47,808 nt of DNA from Cyanobacteria bacterium SBLK (GTDB taxonomy: Bacteria > Cyanobacteriota > Cyanobacteriia > Cyanobacteriales > Spirulinaceae): contig JAGHZQ010000120.1 of assembly GCA_017746715.1 (NCBI GenBank), forward strand, positions 1 to 47,808, written 5' to 3'. The notes under the pieces are model-generated. The model was not told where the DNA came from. It ran no database searches and saw nothing but the letters and a program-made list of their open reading frames with translations. The translations under genes and the position numbers were made by a program. How positions within the stretch are numbered: the first letter of the stretch is position 1; every line of letters starts with the position of its first letter. Below are positions 35,701-43,861 of the stretch, one piece after another.

Positions 35701-37600
35701 GTAGGTCGGAACTAATCCAAGAGACATTGCCCGGTACCGCATCTAAGATAGCTTGCAATTGATCTTTAGCGGCATTGAGGGCATCCTCGGCGTGTTGGCG
35801 TTCGACGACTTCTCCCACGAGGCGATCGCTAACATCTCTCAAAGCCGTCGTTCTTTCTTGAAATTGCTGTTTGAATTCGAGTAAGGTTTGTTCTCGCTTC
35901 CATTCAATTTGTTTTTGCTGGCTGATATCGCGAACGATCCACAGGACTTCATTGTCATTGATGGGGGAAATCGTTGCCGAAAACCAAGTATTTTCCCAGT
36001 GATACTCCAATTGAACGGGGCGTTGTTCCTCGATGGCAGTGCGAATGCAATCGAGAAAGCGATCGGCTCGTTCGGGGGGGAAAATGTCATGCAGGGTTCT
36101 CCCGATAGAATCGTGGGAAAAAGGAGGTAGGGGTTGAGTGGGGGCAACGCGCAAATAACAGCCGTTCGCATCGGTAATGAGAATGGCATCGCTCGTGGCA
36201 GCAAAAAGCGCCCGCAAAGCAGTACCGTATTCTTGCACTGCCGCTTCAATTTCTTTTCGTCTTTCTCGTTCTCCTTCTAGCTCGGCAATCAGGTTTTTAT
36301 GGGTTGTGGGTTGTGAGTTCTCATTCTCCTTAACCTCCCTTTGCAAGAGGGGAACTGAAGGGGAGATCGGTGACGGGTGACTCTTCGGCCTCGGAGCATC
36401 CCTGGTGAAGGGTGACTGTAAACCCAGCCAAGGAATGGGATTAATGGCACGATTGCTGCTGTAAGCGAGGCTAAAATTGCCTTGACGATAGCTGCCGACG
36501 AACAAGGGACGGGCGAGATGCTGGTTGGGGGTAAGACAAACGATTCCGCTTGTTTCTGAGAATGTTTGCCCGATGGCAGCCGCGCGAACGCGATCGATTT
36601 GGAAAGAACCGGCGGTTTCTACGGCTTGCTTCCAGAGATAAACTTGGGTGTAAGCGGCGGCAGCAATTTCATTGGCGGGAAGAAAAGCGGGCAAGGGCGA
36701 TCCCTTCGCCGGAAAATAAGGGCTGAGAAAATAATGACCTTCCCCACGATTGCCTAAATTCTCGATATCGTTTAGGGAAAAGTTGAGGGCTAAGATAGGG
36801 CAGCATTCGGGAGCGAGATCGGTATTTTGATAGGCTTCGTAGAGTGCCGTGGCATCGTCGGAGCGAGTATCGATAATGATATCGGGGTTTTCTGTCGCGA
36901 TCGCTGCCAACAATGCCTCCCAATCGGGATTTTCCCCAACGGCAACGTGCTTCAACTCTCCTCGTGCTTGCCATTGTTCGCGAAAAATTTTCCCCGTGCG
37001 TTGAGAGAGGGGAACGGGAGAATCAATCATGTAGCATTTTTTTCTCTCGGTTTTTTGCAACCAAGCAATGGCTGCTTCAACTCGTTGATTGGGGCAAGTT
37101 CCCGTATAAAAAATGCGAGAGAAGGTCTCGCCCCCGGGAGTGCGATCGCAATGCCATAGGAGGGTGTTGGCAGTTTCAACCAGAGGAAAAATCTTTTGGC
37201 ATAAAGTTGGCGACGTTCCCCAACTAAAAATGGCTTTCACCCTCGGATCTTCTAAAAGCGATCGCGTTTGCCGCTCTAATGCCTCGCTGTTATTAATTTC
37301 TGTTATTGTTATCGGTTCGAGTCTTTGACCGAGAACGCCTTCCGCTTCATTGATTTCTGCGATGGCTGTCGAGATTGCGTCTGCGATGGGCAATGCGGAG
37401 GATAAAATCGAGTTTGATTTTTCATTTTGCTGGAGGGACAAAATTCCCACTCGCAAGGCTGGGGATGCAGCGTGTTTCATAAGATCCTTATCCTCTACAG
37501 AGTTAATATTCAAAGCACGAGGATCGGCACCTGCTTCCTCTGCGTGAAAGCGCGGTAGAGCATCCAAATCTAAATAATTGGCAATCTCAAAACTTGACAT
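32798..37600 (-). CDS. giant multi-PAS adenylyl cyclase with N-terminal binding-protein-like domain
   Basis: 1600 residues from the ATG at 37600; a TTG 75 bases upstream is less likely. Residues about 45-400 resemble a periplasmic amino-acid/urea-type binding protein (Peripla_BP_5/6 fold). Seven PAS domains follow, with coiled coils between them. PAS 2-4 are tandem copies (WISSDLRYLGVN) of 119 residues. The C-terminal class III cyclase (about 1395-1600) keeps both metal Asp residues (FADIVEFT, TIGDSYM), the Lys of KIKTIGD and the Asp of YDLWGDTVN, so ATP is the predicted substrate and cAMP the product. Asn and Arg of VNVASRM are kept. I see no signal peptide or membrane segment, so the binding-protein-like domain should be cytoplasmic, an unusual arrangement. 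Confidence 0.9.
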   Translation of the reverse strand: MSSFEIANYLDLDALPRFHAEEAGADPRALNINSVEDKDLMKHAASPALRVGILSLQQNEKSNSILSSALPIADAISTAIAEINEAEGVLGQRLEPITITEINNSEALERQTRSLLEDPRVKAIFSWGTSPTLCQKIFPLVETANTLLWHCDRTPGGETFSRIFYTGTCPNQRVEAAIAWLQKTERKKCYMIDSPVPLSQRTGKIFREQWQARGELKHVAVGENPDWEALLAAIATENPDIIIDTRSDDATALYEAYQNTDLAPECCPILALNFSLNDIENLGNRGEGHYFLSPYFPAKGSPLPAFLPANEIAAAAYTQVYLWKQAVETAGSFQIDRVRAAAIGQTFSETSGIVCLTPNQHLARPLFVGSYRQGNFSLAYSSNRAINPIPWLGLQSPFTRDAPRPKSHPSPISPSVPLLQREVKENENSQPTTHKNLIAELEGERERRKEIEAAVQEYGTALRALFAATSDAILITDANGCYLRVAPTQPLPPFSHDSIGRTLHDIFPPERADRFLDCIRTAIEEQRPVQLEYHWENTWFSATISPINDNEVLWIVRDISQQKQIEWKREQTLLEFKQQFQERTTALRDVSDRLVGEVVERQHAEDALNAAKDQLQAILDAVPGNVSWISSDLRYLGVNHHLAGKFNLKPDAFIGQDIGFLNASEEFINFIRDFFASEAMDDFREITSYVQGSSRTYLIVVQKYNRGKAAFTVGIDVTKRQEALNALARSKAQLQAVLEAVPGIVSWISSDLRYLGVNRHLAKTFNLTPEDFVGKNIGFLQASDDFNQFVQEFFAAPEQDNFREVEALVDGETRNFLIAAQKYDNGEAAFTVGIDITDRQQAIEDLHFTKDQLQAVLEAVPGIVSWIGSDLRYLGVNRHLAKTFDLPVEAFTGQSLGFLQASEDFNEFVSNFFASSEQDNFREVETIVEGEPRNFLIAAQKYDEGRAAFTVGIDVTERQQALEALQKAEEKYRTIFENAVEGIFQTTPDGRYLSANPALARIYGYDSPEDLIANLDNLEERLYVDPQRRRIFTHTIETEGGVVGFEAHVRRRDGQLRWISENARAVRDKKGKILYYEGTVEDITDRKLAEEKLRKLNEELETRVQQRTNELQQLNLQLLLEIGERERIESALRTSEAELKALFAAMTDIITVFDANGNYAKIVTTNSETIYSPKSELLGKNVREVFSSEQAQIFRDNIRDALETGETVYIEYSLDAAQPGDVIGDRSGTVWFSASVSPLPNNCVIWVARNITKRKQMQLKVEKAEEKYRSIFENAAEGIFQSTRDGRYISANPALVAMYGYDSFAEMAALVSQIDRCYVEPELRNTFREQLERKGSVNGFKAQVKRKDGSSIWTSENARVVRDNDGNILFYEGTVADITKQKEAEDALRLEREKSDRLLLNILPKAIAERLKQNEKSIAERFDSVSILFADIVEFTSLSAKISPTALVDLLNEMFSSFDKLTQWYNLEKIKTIGDSYMVAGGLPDTTVNHAEAMADLALDMQLAISKFEREEGQPFQVRIGINTGPVVAGVIGINKFIYDLWGDTVNVASRMESQGKSNEIQITEDTYELIKDRFFFEEQGEIPIKGKGKMKTYFLKGRL
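34690..35770 (-). repeat. three tandem 357-bp PAS-encoding repeats
   Basis: Within the adenylyl cyclase gene, matching landmarks at about 35003, 35360 and 35717 are spaced 357 bases apart. The copy pair nearest the 3' end of the gene is the more similar at DNA level. This indicates internal duplication rather than assembly from unrelated PAS domains. Confidence 0.8.
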
Positions 37601-38031
37601 AATAGATGGGTTGGGATTTGCGGGAACATCCAGAAATTGCAAACAGACAATGGAGTTTTTTTTTGATACACCCAAACTTTCCTCGATTCAGGAATAACTC
37701 GCTTTTTTCTTTGTACGAGTTGTTTCTGTCTTGCCGGACAAAGCTCCGATCTGCACCCCTATTTGCGCCGAGCTTATGGTTGATTTCTGGTAAATGCACG
37801 CTTTTCTTACACCTTGTCTTGCTATGATACCTCGAAATTAATCGATCGGCATAGGGGGCCGATCCCAAATCTCCCACAGAACCCCAATTGCTAAATTTCG
37901 TCTCTCGCGAGATAATTATTCTCGATTCGTTGTTCGTAAAAGAGCAATTGCGGGAAAACTAAGTTTGATGAGAAAAGATACAATCCCATTTTTCAGGCTT
38001 GTCTCCTTTCGCGACCCAATAAATAACGATT
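37601..38031. other. intergenic region between divergent signalling genes
   Basis: These 431 bases separate the divergent adenylyl cyclase and GAF/kinase-like genes. No convincing gene is present. TATGAT near 37823 is a possible plus-strand -10, without a good -35. Shared control of the two genes is possible but not shown. Confidence 0.4.
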
Positions 38032-39558
38032 ATGGAGCAACGCGATCGCAAGTTCACGACCTATCCCAATCGTCTCTTTTGTCGTTTGGACGGGTTAACC
38101 CCAGAAGAACGAGAACGGCAGCGCTGGCAAAACTCGAGCCGATTGGGGTTATTAAACGCCGAGACTATTCCCGTTTTTGAGGAAGCCGTTCAAACGGCAG
38201 CTCGTTTTATCGGGTCGAATTCTGCTGGCGGAACAACTGAGGGATTTCCGACGCCGATTTGTTTTATTGGCATTCAAGTGCGGGATGAATTGCAGCTTAA
38301 ATCTGCATTGGGATTATCTCAAGTCGGTTTGCGAAACGAATTGGCACTCCTGCGCAAATTACCGCGCTCCGAATCATTTTGCCAGTATGTTATCGATGCG
38401 TCCAGCCCTTTAATTATCTGCAATGTTGCGGAAAATTCCGTTTATGCTCGGAGTATTTTGTTCCAACATTACGGCATCCGCGCTTATATCGGGATACCCC
38501 TCGTCGATCGTTCCGGAGAATGCGTGGGAACAATCGCGGTGATGGATTCAGTACCTCGGGAATTTAGCGATCGCGATCTGGATTTTTTAACCCTGACGGC
38601 ACGGTGGTGCATGAGCGAGTCGGAAAATCTGGCTATGGCGAAGCAAGGAACGGCACGGTTGGCGGCGCCCTTCGAGGGAACTCATCTTGCCCTGCCCGCT
38701 CCTCAGCGTTCTCTCGAGGGGGTAACTCGCCTATCTTCCTCCAATGGTCAGCGCGACGCAATCTCTCCCAACCTTTTAAAAGTTCGCTTGCTGGTGGGAT
38801 TGATAGAAGATCTGCGAAATCCCCTCACCTCGGCGATCGGAATGGCTCGCGTCTTGGAACGAGAAATCTACGGTCCCCTGACGGATAAGCAAAAAGAATA
38901 TATTGATATCATTCATACTAGCGGACAAGAATTGCTTTCTCGCGTCGAAGAAATGCTGGGATTGGATGTTTTAGATCCCGACAGCGAGAGCTTGCAACTG
39001 TCTTCGGTGGATGTCGAGATGTTGTGCCAGCAATCTCTCAATCCTTTACAATCCTTGGCAGAACAACACCAACAAATCTTGCAATTGTCCGTCGAACCGG
39101 GAAATCGCATTTGGTTGCTCGATAAAGAGAAATTGCGTCAGGCCCTGTATTTTCTCGGATACAGTCTCATTCAGGCTGCGGCTGCAGGCAGCGAGATTCA
39201 CGTTCACATCTCTCGCAAGATTGAAGATCCCGTCAGTCTACTTCCTTCTTTGAATATTTCCCTCTGGGCGGCTCATCCTTGCTGGTCGGCCATGGAACAA
39301 CCCATCCCCATCCCGCCAGAAAATGGACGCGCCCCGGATACTCAAGGGTTGCTGATCGAAACCCTGCAAACTCGCAAGCGCGATCGCAAAGCGGCAGAGG
39401 AAGGGGGACGGGAGACTCTCGGATTATTGTTAAGCTATCGGCTCATGGAAATGCACGGCGGGAAAATTGCGATTGAAACATCTCGCGAAGGGGGCTATCG
39501 CTATGTTTTCAAAATTCCCCAGCTCGAGGGCGCGGAACGAGTTGCGCTAAACTATTAA
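38032..39558 (+). CDS. GAF-domain histidine-kinase-like protein with degenerate catalytic sites
   Basis: 508 residues. A GAF domain covers about 50-205. The HisKA-like helix begins near residue 250 (LIEDLRNPLTSAIG): the phospho-acceptor position, His in ordinary kinases (SHELRTPL), is Glu here. The ATPase half (about 335-500) lacks the N-box Asn (LGYSLIQAA in place of NLLxNA) but keeps a late GGRETLGLLLSYRLMEMHGG region. It is therefore probably a pseudokinase: a dimeric GAF sensor or scaffold rather than a phosphate donor. It is divergent from the giant adenylyl cyclase and could modulate that or another kinase by hetero-dimerisation. Confidence 0.85.
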   Translation: MEQRDRKFTTYPNRLFCRLDGLTPEERERQRWQNSSRLGLLNAETIPVFEEAVQTAARFIGSNSAGGTTEGFPTPICFIGIQVRDELQLKSALGLSQVGLRNELALLRKLPRSESFCQYVIDASSPLIICNVAENSVYARSILFQHYGIRAYIGIPLVDRSGECVGTIAVMDSVPREFSDRDLDFLTLTARWCMSESENLAMAKQGTARLAAPFEGTHLALPAPQRSLEGVTRLSSSNGQRDAISPNLLKVRLLVGLIEDLRNPLTSAIGMARVLEREIYGPLTDKQKEYIDIIHTSGQELLSRVEEMLGLDVLDPDSESLQLSSVDVEMLCQQSLNPLQSLAEQHQQILQLSVEPGNRIWLLDKEKLRQALYFLGYSLIQAAAAGSEIHVHISRKIEDPVSLLPSLNISLWAAHPCWSAMEQPIPIPPENGRAPDTQGLLIETLQTRKRDRKAAEEGGRETLGLLLSYRLMEMHGGKIAIETSREGGYRYVFKIPQLEGAERVALNY

Positions 39559-39630
39559 AAACTTTTGCATGCAATCGCGATCGCTGAAAATTTTGATTGT
39601 GGGAAATGGGAAAAATTTGTGAATTCTCAT

Positions 39631-39658
39631 TTCATCCTGCCTTCATCCTGAATAAAAT
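39631..39658 (+). promoter_or_regulatory. direct repeat upstream of a -10 box before the UPF0182 gene
   Basis: TTCATCCTG occurs at 39631-39639 and again at 39642-39650, an 11-base period that matches OmpR/PhoB-type tandem operator sites. TAAAAT (39653-39658) follows directly as a -10, so the repeat occupies the -35 position, as in activator-dependent promoters. Confidence 0.45.
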
Positions 39659-39679
39659 AGGATCGGTCACAAGGGGGTT

Positions 39680-42424
39680 ATGCCAGTGGAACGCTTGCAG
39701 AGAAATAAAGGCGCGAAAATGCGTCCGAAAATAACGGGCGTGCTTCTCGCTTCAATTTTAGTCGTCCTCATTGGCTTAGCGCCTGCCCTGCGCGTGCTGA
39801 CGGAGTTATGGTGGTTTGAAGCCGTTGGCTATAGCGGGGTGTTTTGGACCCTGTTATGGGGGCGATCGCTCTCTTGGCTGGCAGTTTTTCTGGTTTTTAT
39901 TTTCTTTTTGGGTTTGAATTATCGCACTGCGCTCTATCTAACGCGAGAACAGGATTTTCGCCCCCTCCCTGCCAGTACCTATTACGAAATTCCCCCCGAT
40001 GCAGTGCGCCAATTGATTCATTTTCTGGCAACAGCGGCGATCGTTTTTCTGGCGATCGTGGCGGCGGCAGCCAGTACGGATCTCTGGGCAACAGTTCTGA
40101 AATTTTTACAAGCAACGGATTTTCAAATCTCAGACCCTATTTATCAGCGCGATATAAGTTTTTATATTTTTCAATTTCCCTTCTATATCAGTTTGAGAAA
40201 TGGATTGCTGGCATTATTAACCGGCGGGTTGGCGTTAGCAATTCCTGTTTATTTGCTCAAAGGAAATATCGATCGCCGTCGGGGATGGGCTAATTTATTT
40301 GCTCAGCGCGTAAAGGCTCATTTAATGAGTTTATTGGCAGCGATCGCGGTTTTAGTGGCGTTTAGTTATTGGCTGCAACGCTATCAGCTTTTGTATTCTA
40401 CGGATGGCGTTGTTTTTGGGACGGGATATACGGACGTTCATACCCGCCAAATCGCTCTCATTTTGATGGGGTTTTTGGCACTGACGCTGGCTGTTATTTT
40501 CTTAATCTCCATTCGCCAAAAGCGTTTGACTTTGCCTTTATTTTCTGTAGGAATCTATATCATTATCGCGTTTATTTTTCAAGGCTTAATTCCCGTTTTA
40601 GAACAACAATTAGTCGTCTCTCCCAACGAACTGACCAAAGAAACTCCCTATATCGAACATAATATCGAATATACGCGTCAAGCCTACGGATTGGATCGCA
40701 TCCAAACCCAACTTTACGCCGTTCAATCCAATTTGAATTTACAAACTCTAGAAAATAACGCAGCAACGATTGATAATATCCGCTTGTGGGACGATCGCCC
40801 GCTTTTGAGTACCTATCGAGAACTCCAAGAAATTCGCCCTTACTATCACTTCAAAGATGTCGATATCGATCGCTACACTCTCGATCGCACCTATCGCCAA
40901 GTCATGCTGTCCCTGCGAGAACTTGCTTACGATCAGGTTCCCCAACGGGGTCAAACATGGATTAATCAGCATTTAAAATATACTCACGGTTACGGTTTGG
41001 TGATGAGTCCCGTTAACCAAGTCAGTTCTGAGGGTTTACCCCAATTATTAATCAAAGATATTCCCCCCGTCATCGAAACGGATTTAGAAATTGACGAACC
41101 GCGAATTTATTACGGCGAAAATACCGATCGCTATATTTTCACGGGGATGAGTACCGATGAATTTGATTATCCCCTTGGTAAAGAAAACGCTGCTTATCGC
41201 TATTCTGGCAAGGGGGGCGTTTCTATTCCGGGATTTTTTCAGCGCCTCGTTTATGCGGTTCATTTTGGCGATTTAAAAATCTTGATATCGGGTTATTTTA
41301 CCCCCGAATCACGCATTTTGTACCATCGCGAAATTCGCGATCGCGTCCAAAGAATCGTCCCATTTTTACAATTGGATCGCGATCCTTATCCCGTCGTTGT
41401 CGATGGACGCTTGCGGTGGATTATCGATGCGTATACGACGAGCGATCTCTATCCCTATTCGGAACCCTATTTTGAACCCGGTATTCCAAAGTTAAATTAC
41501 GTCCGCAATTCCGTCAAAATTGTTGTTGATGCGTATGATGGAACAATACAGTTTTTTGCAATGGATGAAAGCGATCCGATCCTGAACACCTATCGCCGTA
41601 TTTTTCCGAATCTGTTTCAACCTGCCTCAGCTGTTCCCGATACCGTTCAAAAACATTTTCGCTATCCAATAGACTTCTTTAAAATCCAAGCACAAAAATA
41701 CCTGATTTATCATATGATTGCTCCCGAGGTTTTTTACAATCGGGAAGATATGTGGGCGCTCCCTTTGCAAATTTACGAAGGGCAAGAAGAAATCATGAAT
41801 CCCTATTACACGATTATGCGCCTTCCTCAATTGGAAAAGGAAGAATTCGTGTTGATTTTGCCTTTTACTCCCATAGAAAAGTCAAATATGGTGGCATGGA
41901 TGGCTGCACGTTCCGATGGGGAAAATTATGGGAAAACATTGGTTTATGAATTTTCCAAACAGCAGCTTATTTTTGGACCCATGCAGCAAGAAGCACGGAT
42001 CGATCAAAACCCGACGATTTCCGAACAGTTGACGTTATGGAGTCAAAAAGGCTCGAAAGTGATTCGTGGCGATATGTTAATTATTCCCATTGAAGATTCT
42101 TTGCTTTATATTGAACCCATCTATTTACGGGCAGAAAAAGGACAGTTACCGGAACTCAAACGCACGATCGCGATTTACGATCGCAAGAGTGTCATGGAAG
42201 CGGATCTCGATTCTGCATTGCGAGCATTATTTGATTCTTCTTCTCCCATTCTTGCTTCTCCGACAACCGACGATGAAGAGACAATAGAAGCGCCCTTATT
42301 GGTGCGATCGGCACTACAAACCTATCAACAGGCACAGGACGCTTTAAAGGCTGGAAATTGGGCAGAGTACGGTCGTTTAAATCAAGAATTGGAGCAAATT
42401 TTGTTACGCTTGAATGCTCAATAG
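39680..42424 (+). CDS. UPF0182 family integral membrane protein
   Basis: 914 residues. About seven membrane segments fill residues 15-330, with the family signature LWWFEAVGYSGVFW near 42-57. The large C-terminal part (about 340-890) is mainly extracytoplasmic. Length and layout match UPF0182 (COG1615), a conserved family of unknown function. The start is uncertain: AAGGGGG (39671-39677) is too close to the ATG at 39680 but well placed for an in-frame GTG at 39686, and the ATG at 39719 is also possible. It appears monocistronic. Confidence 0.92.
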   Translation: MPVERLQRNKGAKMRPKITGVLLASILVVLIGLAPALRVLTELWWFEAVGYSGVFWTLLWGRSLSWLAVFLVFIFFLGLNYRTALYLTREQDFRPLPASTYYEIPPDAVRQLIHFLATAAIVFLAIVAAAASTDLWATVLKFLQATDFQISDPIYQRDISFYIFQFPFYISLRNGLLALLTGGLALAIPVYLLKGNIDRRRGWANLFAQRVKAHLMSLLAAIAVLVAFSYWLQRYQLLYSTDGVVFGTGYTDVHTRQIALILMGFLALTLAVIFLISIRQKRLTLPLFSVGIYIIIAFIFQGLIPVLEQQLVVSPNELTKETPYIEHNIEYTRQAYGLDRIQTQLYAVQSNLNLQTLENNAATIDNIRLWDDRPLLSTYRELQEIRPYYHFKDVDIDRYTLDRTYRQVMLSLRELAYDQVPQRGQTWINQHLKYTHGYGLVMSPVNQVSSEGLPQLLIKDIPPVIETDLEIDEPRIYYGENTDRYIFTGMSTDEFDYPLGKENAAYRYSGKGGVSIPGFFQRLVYAVHFGDLKILISGYFTPESRILYHREIRDRVQRIVPFLQLDRDPYPVVVDGRLRWIIDAYTTSDLYPYSEPYFEPGIPKLNYVRNSVKIVVDAYDGTIQFFAMDESDPILNTYRRIFPNLFQPASAVPDTVQKHFRYPIDFFKIQAQKYLIYHMIAPEVFYNREDMWALPLQIYEGQEEIMNPYYTIMRLPQLEKEEFVLILPFTPIEKSNMVAWMAARSDGENYGKTLVYEFSKQQLIFGPMQQEARIDQNPTISEQLTLWSQKGSKVIRGDMLIIPIEDSLLYIEPIYLRAEKGQLPELKRTIAIYDRKSVMEADLDSALRALFDSSSPILASPTTDDEETIEAPLLVRSALQTYQQAQDALKAGNWAEYGRLNQELEQILLRLNAQ

Positions 42425-42524
42425 CGATCGAGGGACAATGACAAGTTTATGGAGAGTAAAATATTGTGTTTTCTCTTTTGCCTGTAATTGTTAACAAAAA
42501 CGTCAAAAATCCTTGCCTTTTCGC

Positions 42525-42554
42525 TTGACAGGATTGACTTGACAATGGTATTCT
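42525..42554 (+). promoter_or_regulatory. plus-strand promoter without an assigned gene
   Basis: TTGACA (42525-42530, perfect -35) and TATTCT (42549-42554) are 18 bases apart. No plus-strand gene lies downstream before 43096; the intervening DNA holds the minus-strand antitoxin gene. A transcript from here would run antisense to the antitoxin. The 223-base gap 42425-42647 holds nothing else I can identify. Confidence 0.45.
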
Positions 42555-42647
42555 AATAAAGTGGAAATCCGTACGCTCCTGTAAATCAATTTTCAAAGAA
42601 GAAAAGAGCAGGGAAAACAAACAAATCAACTGAACTTCAATTCCATA

Positions 42648-42935
42648 TTATTGATGATTTTGTTCGAGATAATTGACTTCAAGGTGACGCTGTTCTAATT
42701 TTTGCGATAGATGGTCAAAGAGTTCTTCTCTGTTAATAACTTCTCCTCGTTCTGATGCAGCTACTCCGATCGCAATCTCTCGCTGCAATTCTTCAAACCG
42801 TCCTTGATATAATTTATCTCGTGCGATTAAGATTTTAACGCTCTCCTCGATCGCTTCATCAATCGAGTTATATTGACCTTGTTTGACTTTTTCTTGCAAA
42901 TATTGTTCGGTTTCTGGTTGTAGTGTAACTTGCAT
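42648..42935 (-). CDS. ParD-like antitoxin, orphan
   Basis: 95 residues from the ATG at 42935, with GGAGG six bases upstream. Longer frames reach further upstream but lack this signal. The N-terminus MQVTLQPETEQYLQEKV and YNSIDEAIEESVKIL are the ribbon-helix-helix of ParD/CopG-type antitoxins, and the acidic helical tail would bind a RelE/ParE toxin. Such antitoxins repress their own promoter. Downstream on the same strand only 223 bases remain before the UPF0182 gene and no toxin frame is present, so the toxin is absent or encoded elsewhere. Confidence 0.8.
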   Translation of the reverse strand: MQVTLQPETEQYLQEKVKQGQYNSIDEAIEESVKILIARDKLYQGRFEELQREIAIGVAASERGEVINREELFDHLSQKLEQRHLEVNYLEQNHQ

Positions 42936-43095
42936 CAGTGCCTCCACGATATTCTCGTTCCACGATTTTTCTATTATAGGGGATGCGATCGCTTTTCTTG
43001 GTGAGTTGTTAGGGATACCAAGTATAATAAGCATAAGCAATAGAAATATTTGTTGAGCCAAACTATAATCAGTATGACTTAGGGTAGAGAGGAGA

Positions 43096-43479
43096 ATGGA
43101 AACAATTCAAACAAAGTTTGCAATTTGTATTGAAAATAACAATAACTTTACAAGTCAGCACTGGCAAGATAATGAAGCAGAAACTAATCCGTGGGTTCGA
43201 TTTTCTGGAATGTTTAAAGACGATCCATTTTTCGATGAGTTTGTCGAAGAAATAGCAGCATATCGGCGTAAGATAAATGAGGAAGCATTGGATAATGAGT
43301 ATTTCTCCAACTTAGAAGATTATGAAGAAAAGTTAGCACGAGGTGAAATTCAATTTATACACGGATATTTTATTGGTCAAGGAGGCTCTTCTCCTAAAGT
43401 AACACTTTTTAATTGTATTCAAAACATAAGATTTAGTACTGGAGTCCAGACAAGTAAAATAAAAGAAAAAGAAAAGTAA
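43096..43479 (+). CDS. small acidic protein of unknown function, possibly frameshifted
   Basis: 127 residues, ATG preceded by GAGGAGA. I do not recognise the family. FSGMFKDDPFFDEFVEEIAAYRRKI (residues about 36-60) resembles the short helical segment of many small cyanobacterial proteins encoded beside toxin genes. The last residues (KIKEKEK) are encoded by a poly-A stretch at 43456-43475, after which a plausible coding sequence continues in the +1 frame (43481-43615). A one-base slip would fuse them. It lies 160 bases from the divergent ParD-like gene. Confidence 0.55.
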   Translation: METIQTKFAICIENNNNFTSQHWQDNEAETNPWVRFSGMFKDDPFFDEFVEEIAAYRRKINEEALDNEYFSNLEDYEEKLARGEIQFIHGYFIGQGGSSPKVTLFNCIQNIRFSTGVQTSKIKEKEK

Positions 43480-43480
43480 A

Positions 43481-43615
43481 CATATTGTTTCTGGAAATGA
43501 TTTACAGAAATTGACATACAAATTAAAAATATTGCTTGAGATATGTTTAATTAAGCAATTAGGTCTTGATTCTTCAGAAGTGAAAGAAATAATTGAGAAA
43601 AAATATCGCAGATAA
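43481..43615 (+). pseudogene. possible frame-shifted continuation of the preceding small gene
   Basis: In the +1 frame relative to 43096-43479, 44 codons read through to TAA at 43613-43615. They encode VSGNDLQKLTYKLKILLE and a short amphipathic helix ending KEIIEKKYRR. No start codon with a ribosome binding site is present, so it makes sense only as the lost C-terminus of the preceding gene, or as chance. The junction is an A-rich homopolymer tract. Confidence 0.4.
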
Positions 43616-43616
43616 A

Positions 43617-43653
43617 TATCAAAGAAAATGCTATTTAAACATTTTCTTTGATA
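43617..43653 (+). terminator. perfect 14-bp inverted repeat just after a stop codon
   Basis: TATCAAAGAAAATG (43617-43630) and CATTTTCTTTGATA (43640-43653) form a perfect stem with a 9-base loop, one base after the stop at 43615. The descending arm is T-rich. This supports a gene end at 43615 rather than 43479. The rest of the 246-base gap to putA holds nothing recognisable. Confidence 0.6.
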
Positions 43654-43861
43654 GCGATCGCAAACTCTTACTGTAACAGTTAAAACAGCCTCAGAAAGAG
43701 TGAGAGTTAAATTCCTACTTTTTTTAAACAAAAGTTAAAACTCGTAACGGTTTCTACACTTTTCTTCATATTTTTCTTTTCAGAATCGACAATGAGAGAT
43801 AAGCTAGAACGTTTGTGTAGAGTACGATCGCCAGTCCGAGATAGAGAAACCCTCATCTTAT

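Noticed and set aside
37587..37877. Minus-strand 96-residue open frame upstream of the giant cyclase
   Set aside because: It overlaps the cyclase start in another frame and has no plausible ribosome binding site or family features.
42447..42629. Possible toxin gene downstream of the ParD-like antitoxin
   Set aside because: The 60-residue frame shows no RelE/ParE features and is too short; the antitoxin is treated as orphan.
43061..43080. TATAAT at 43064-43069 as a promoter of the small gene at 43096
   Set aside because: No acceptable -35 lies at the right distance, so I did not list it as a promoter.
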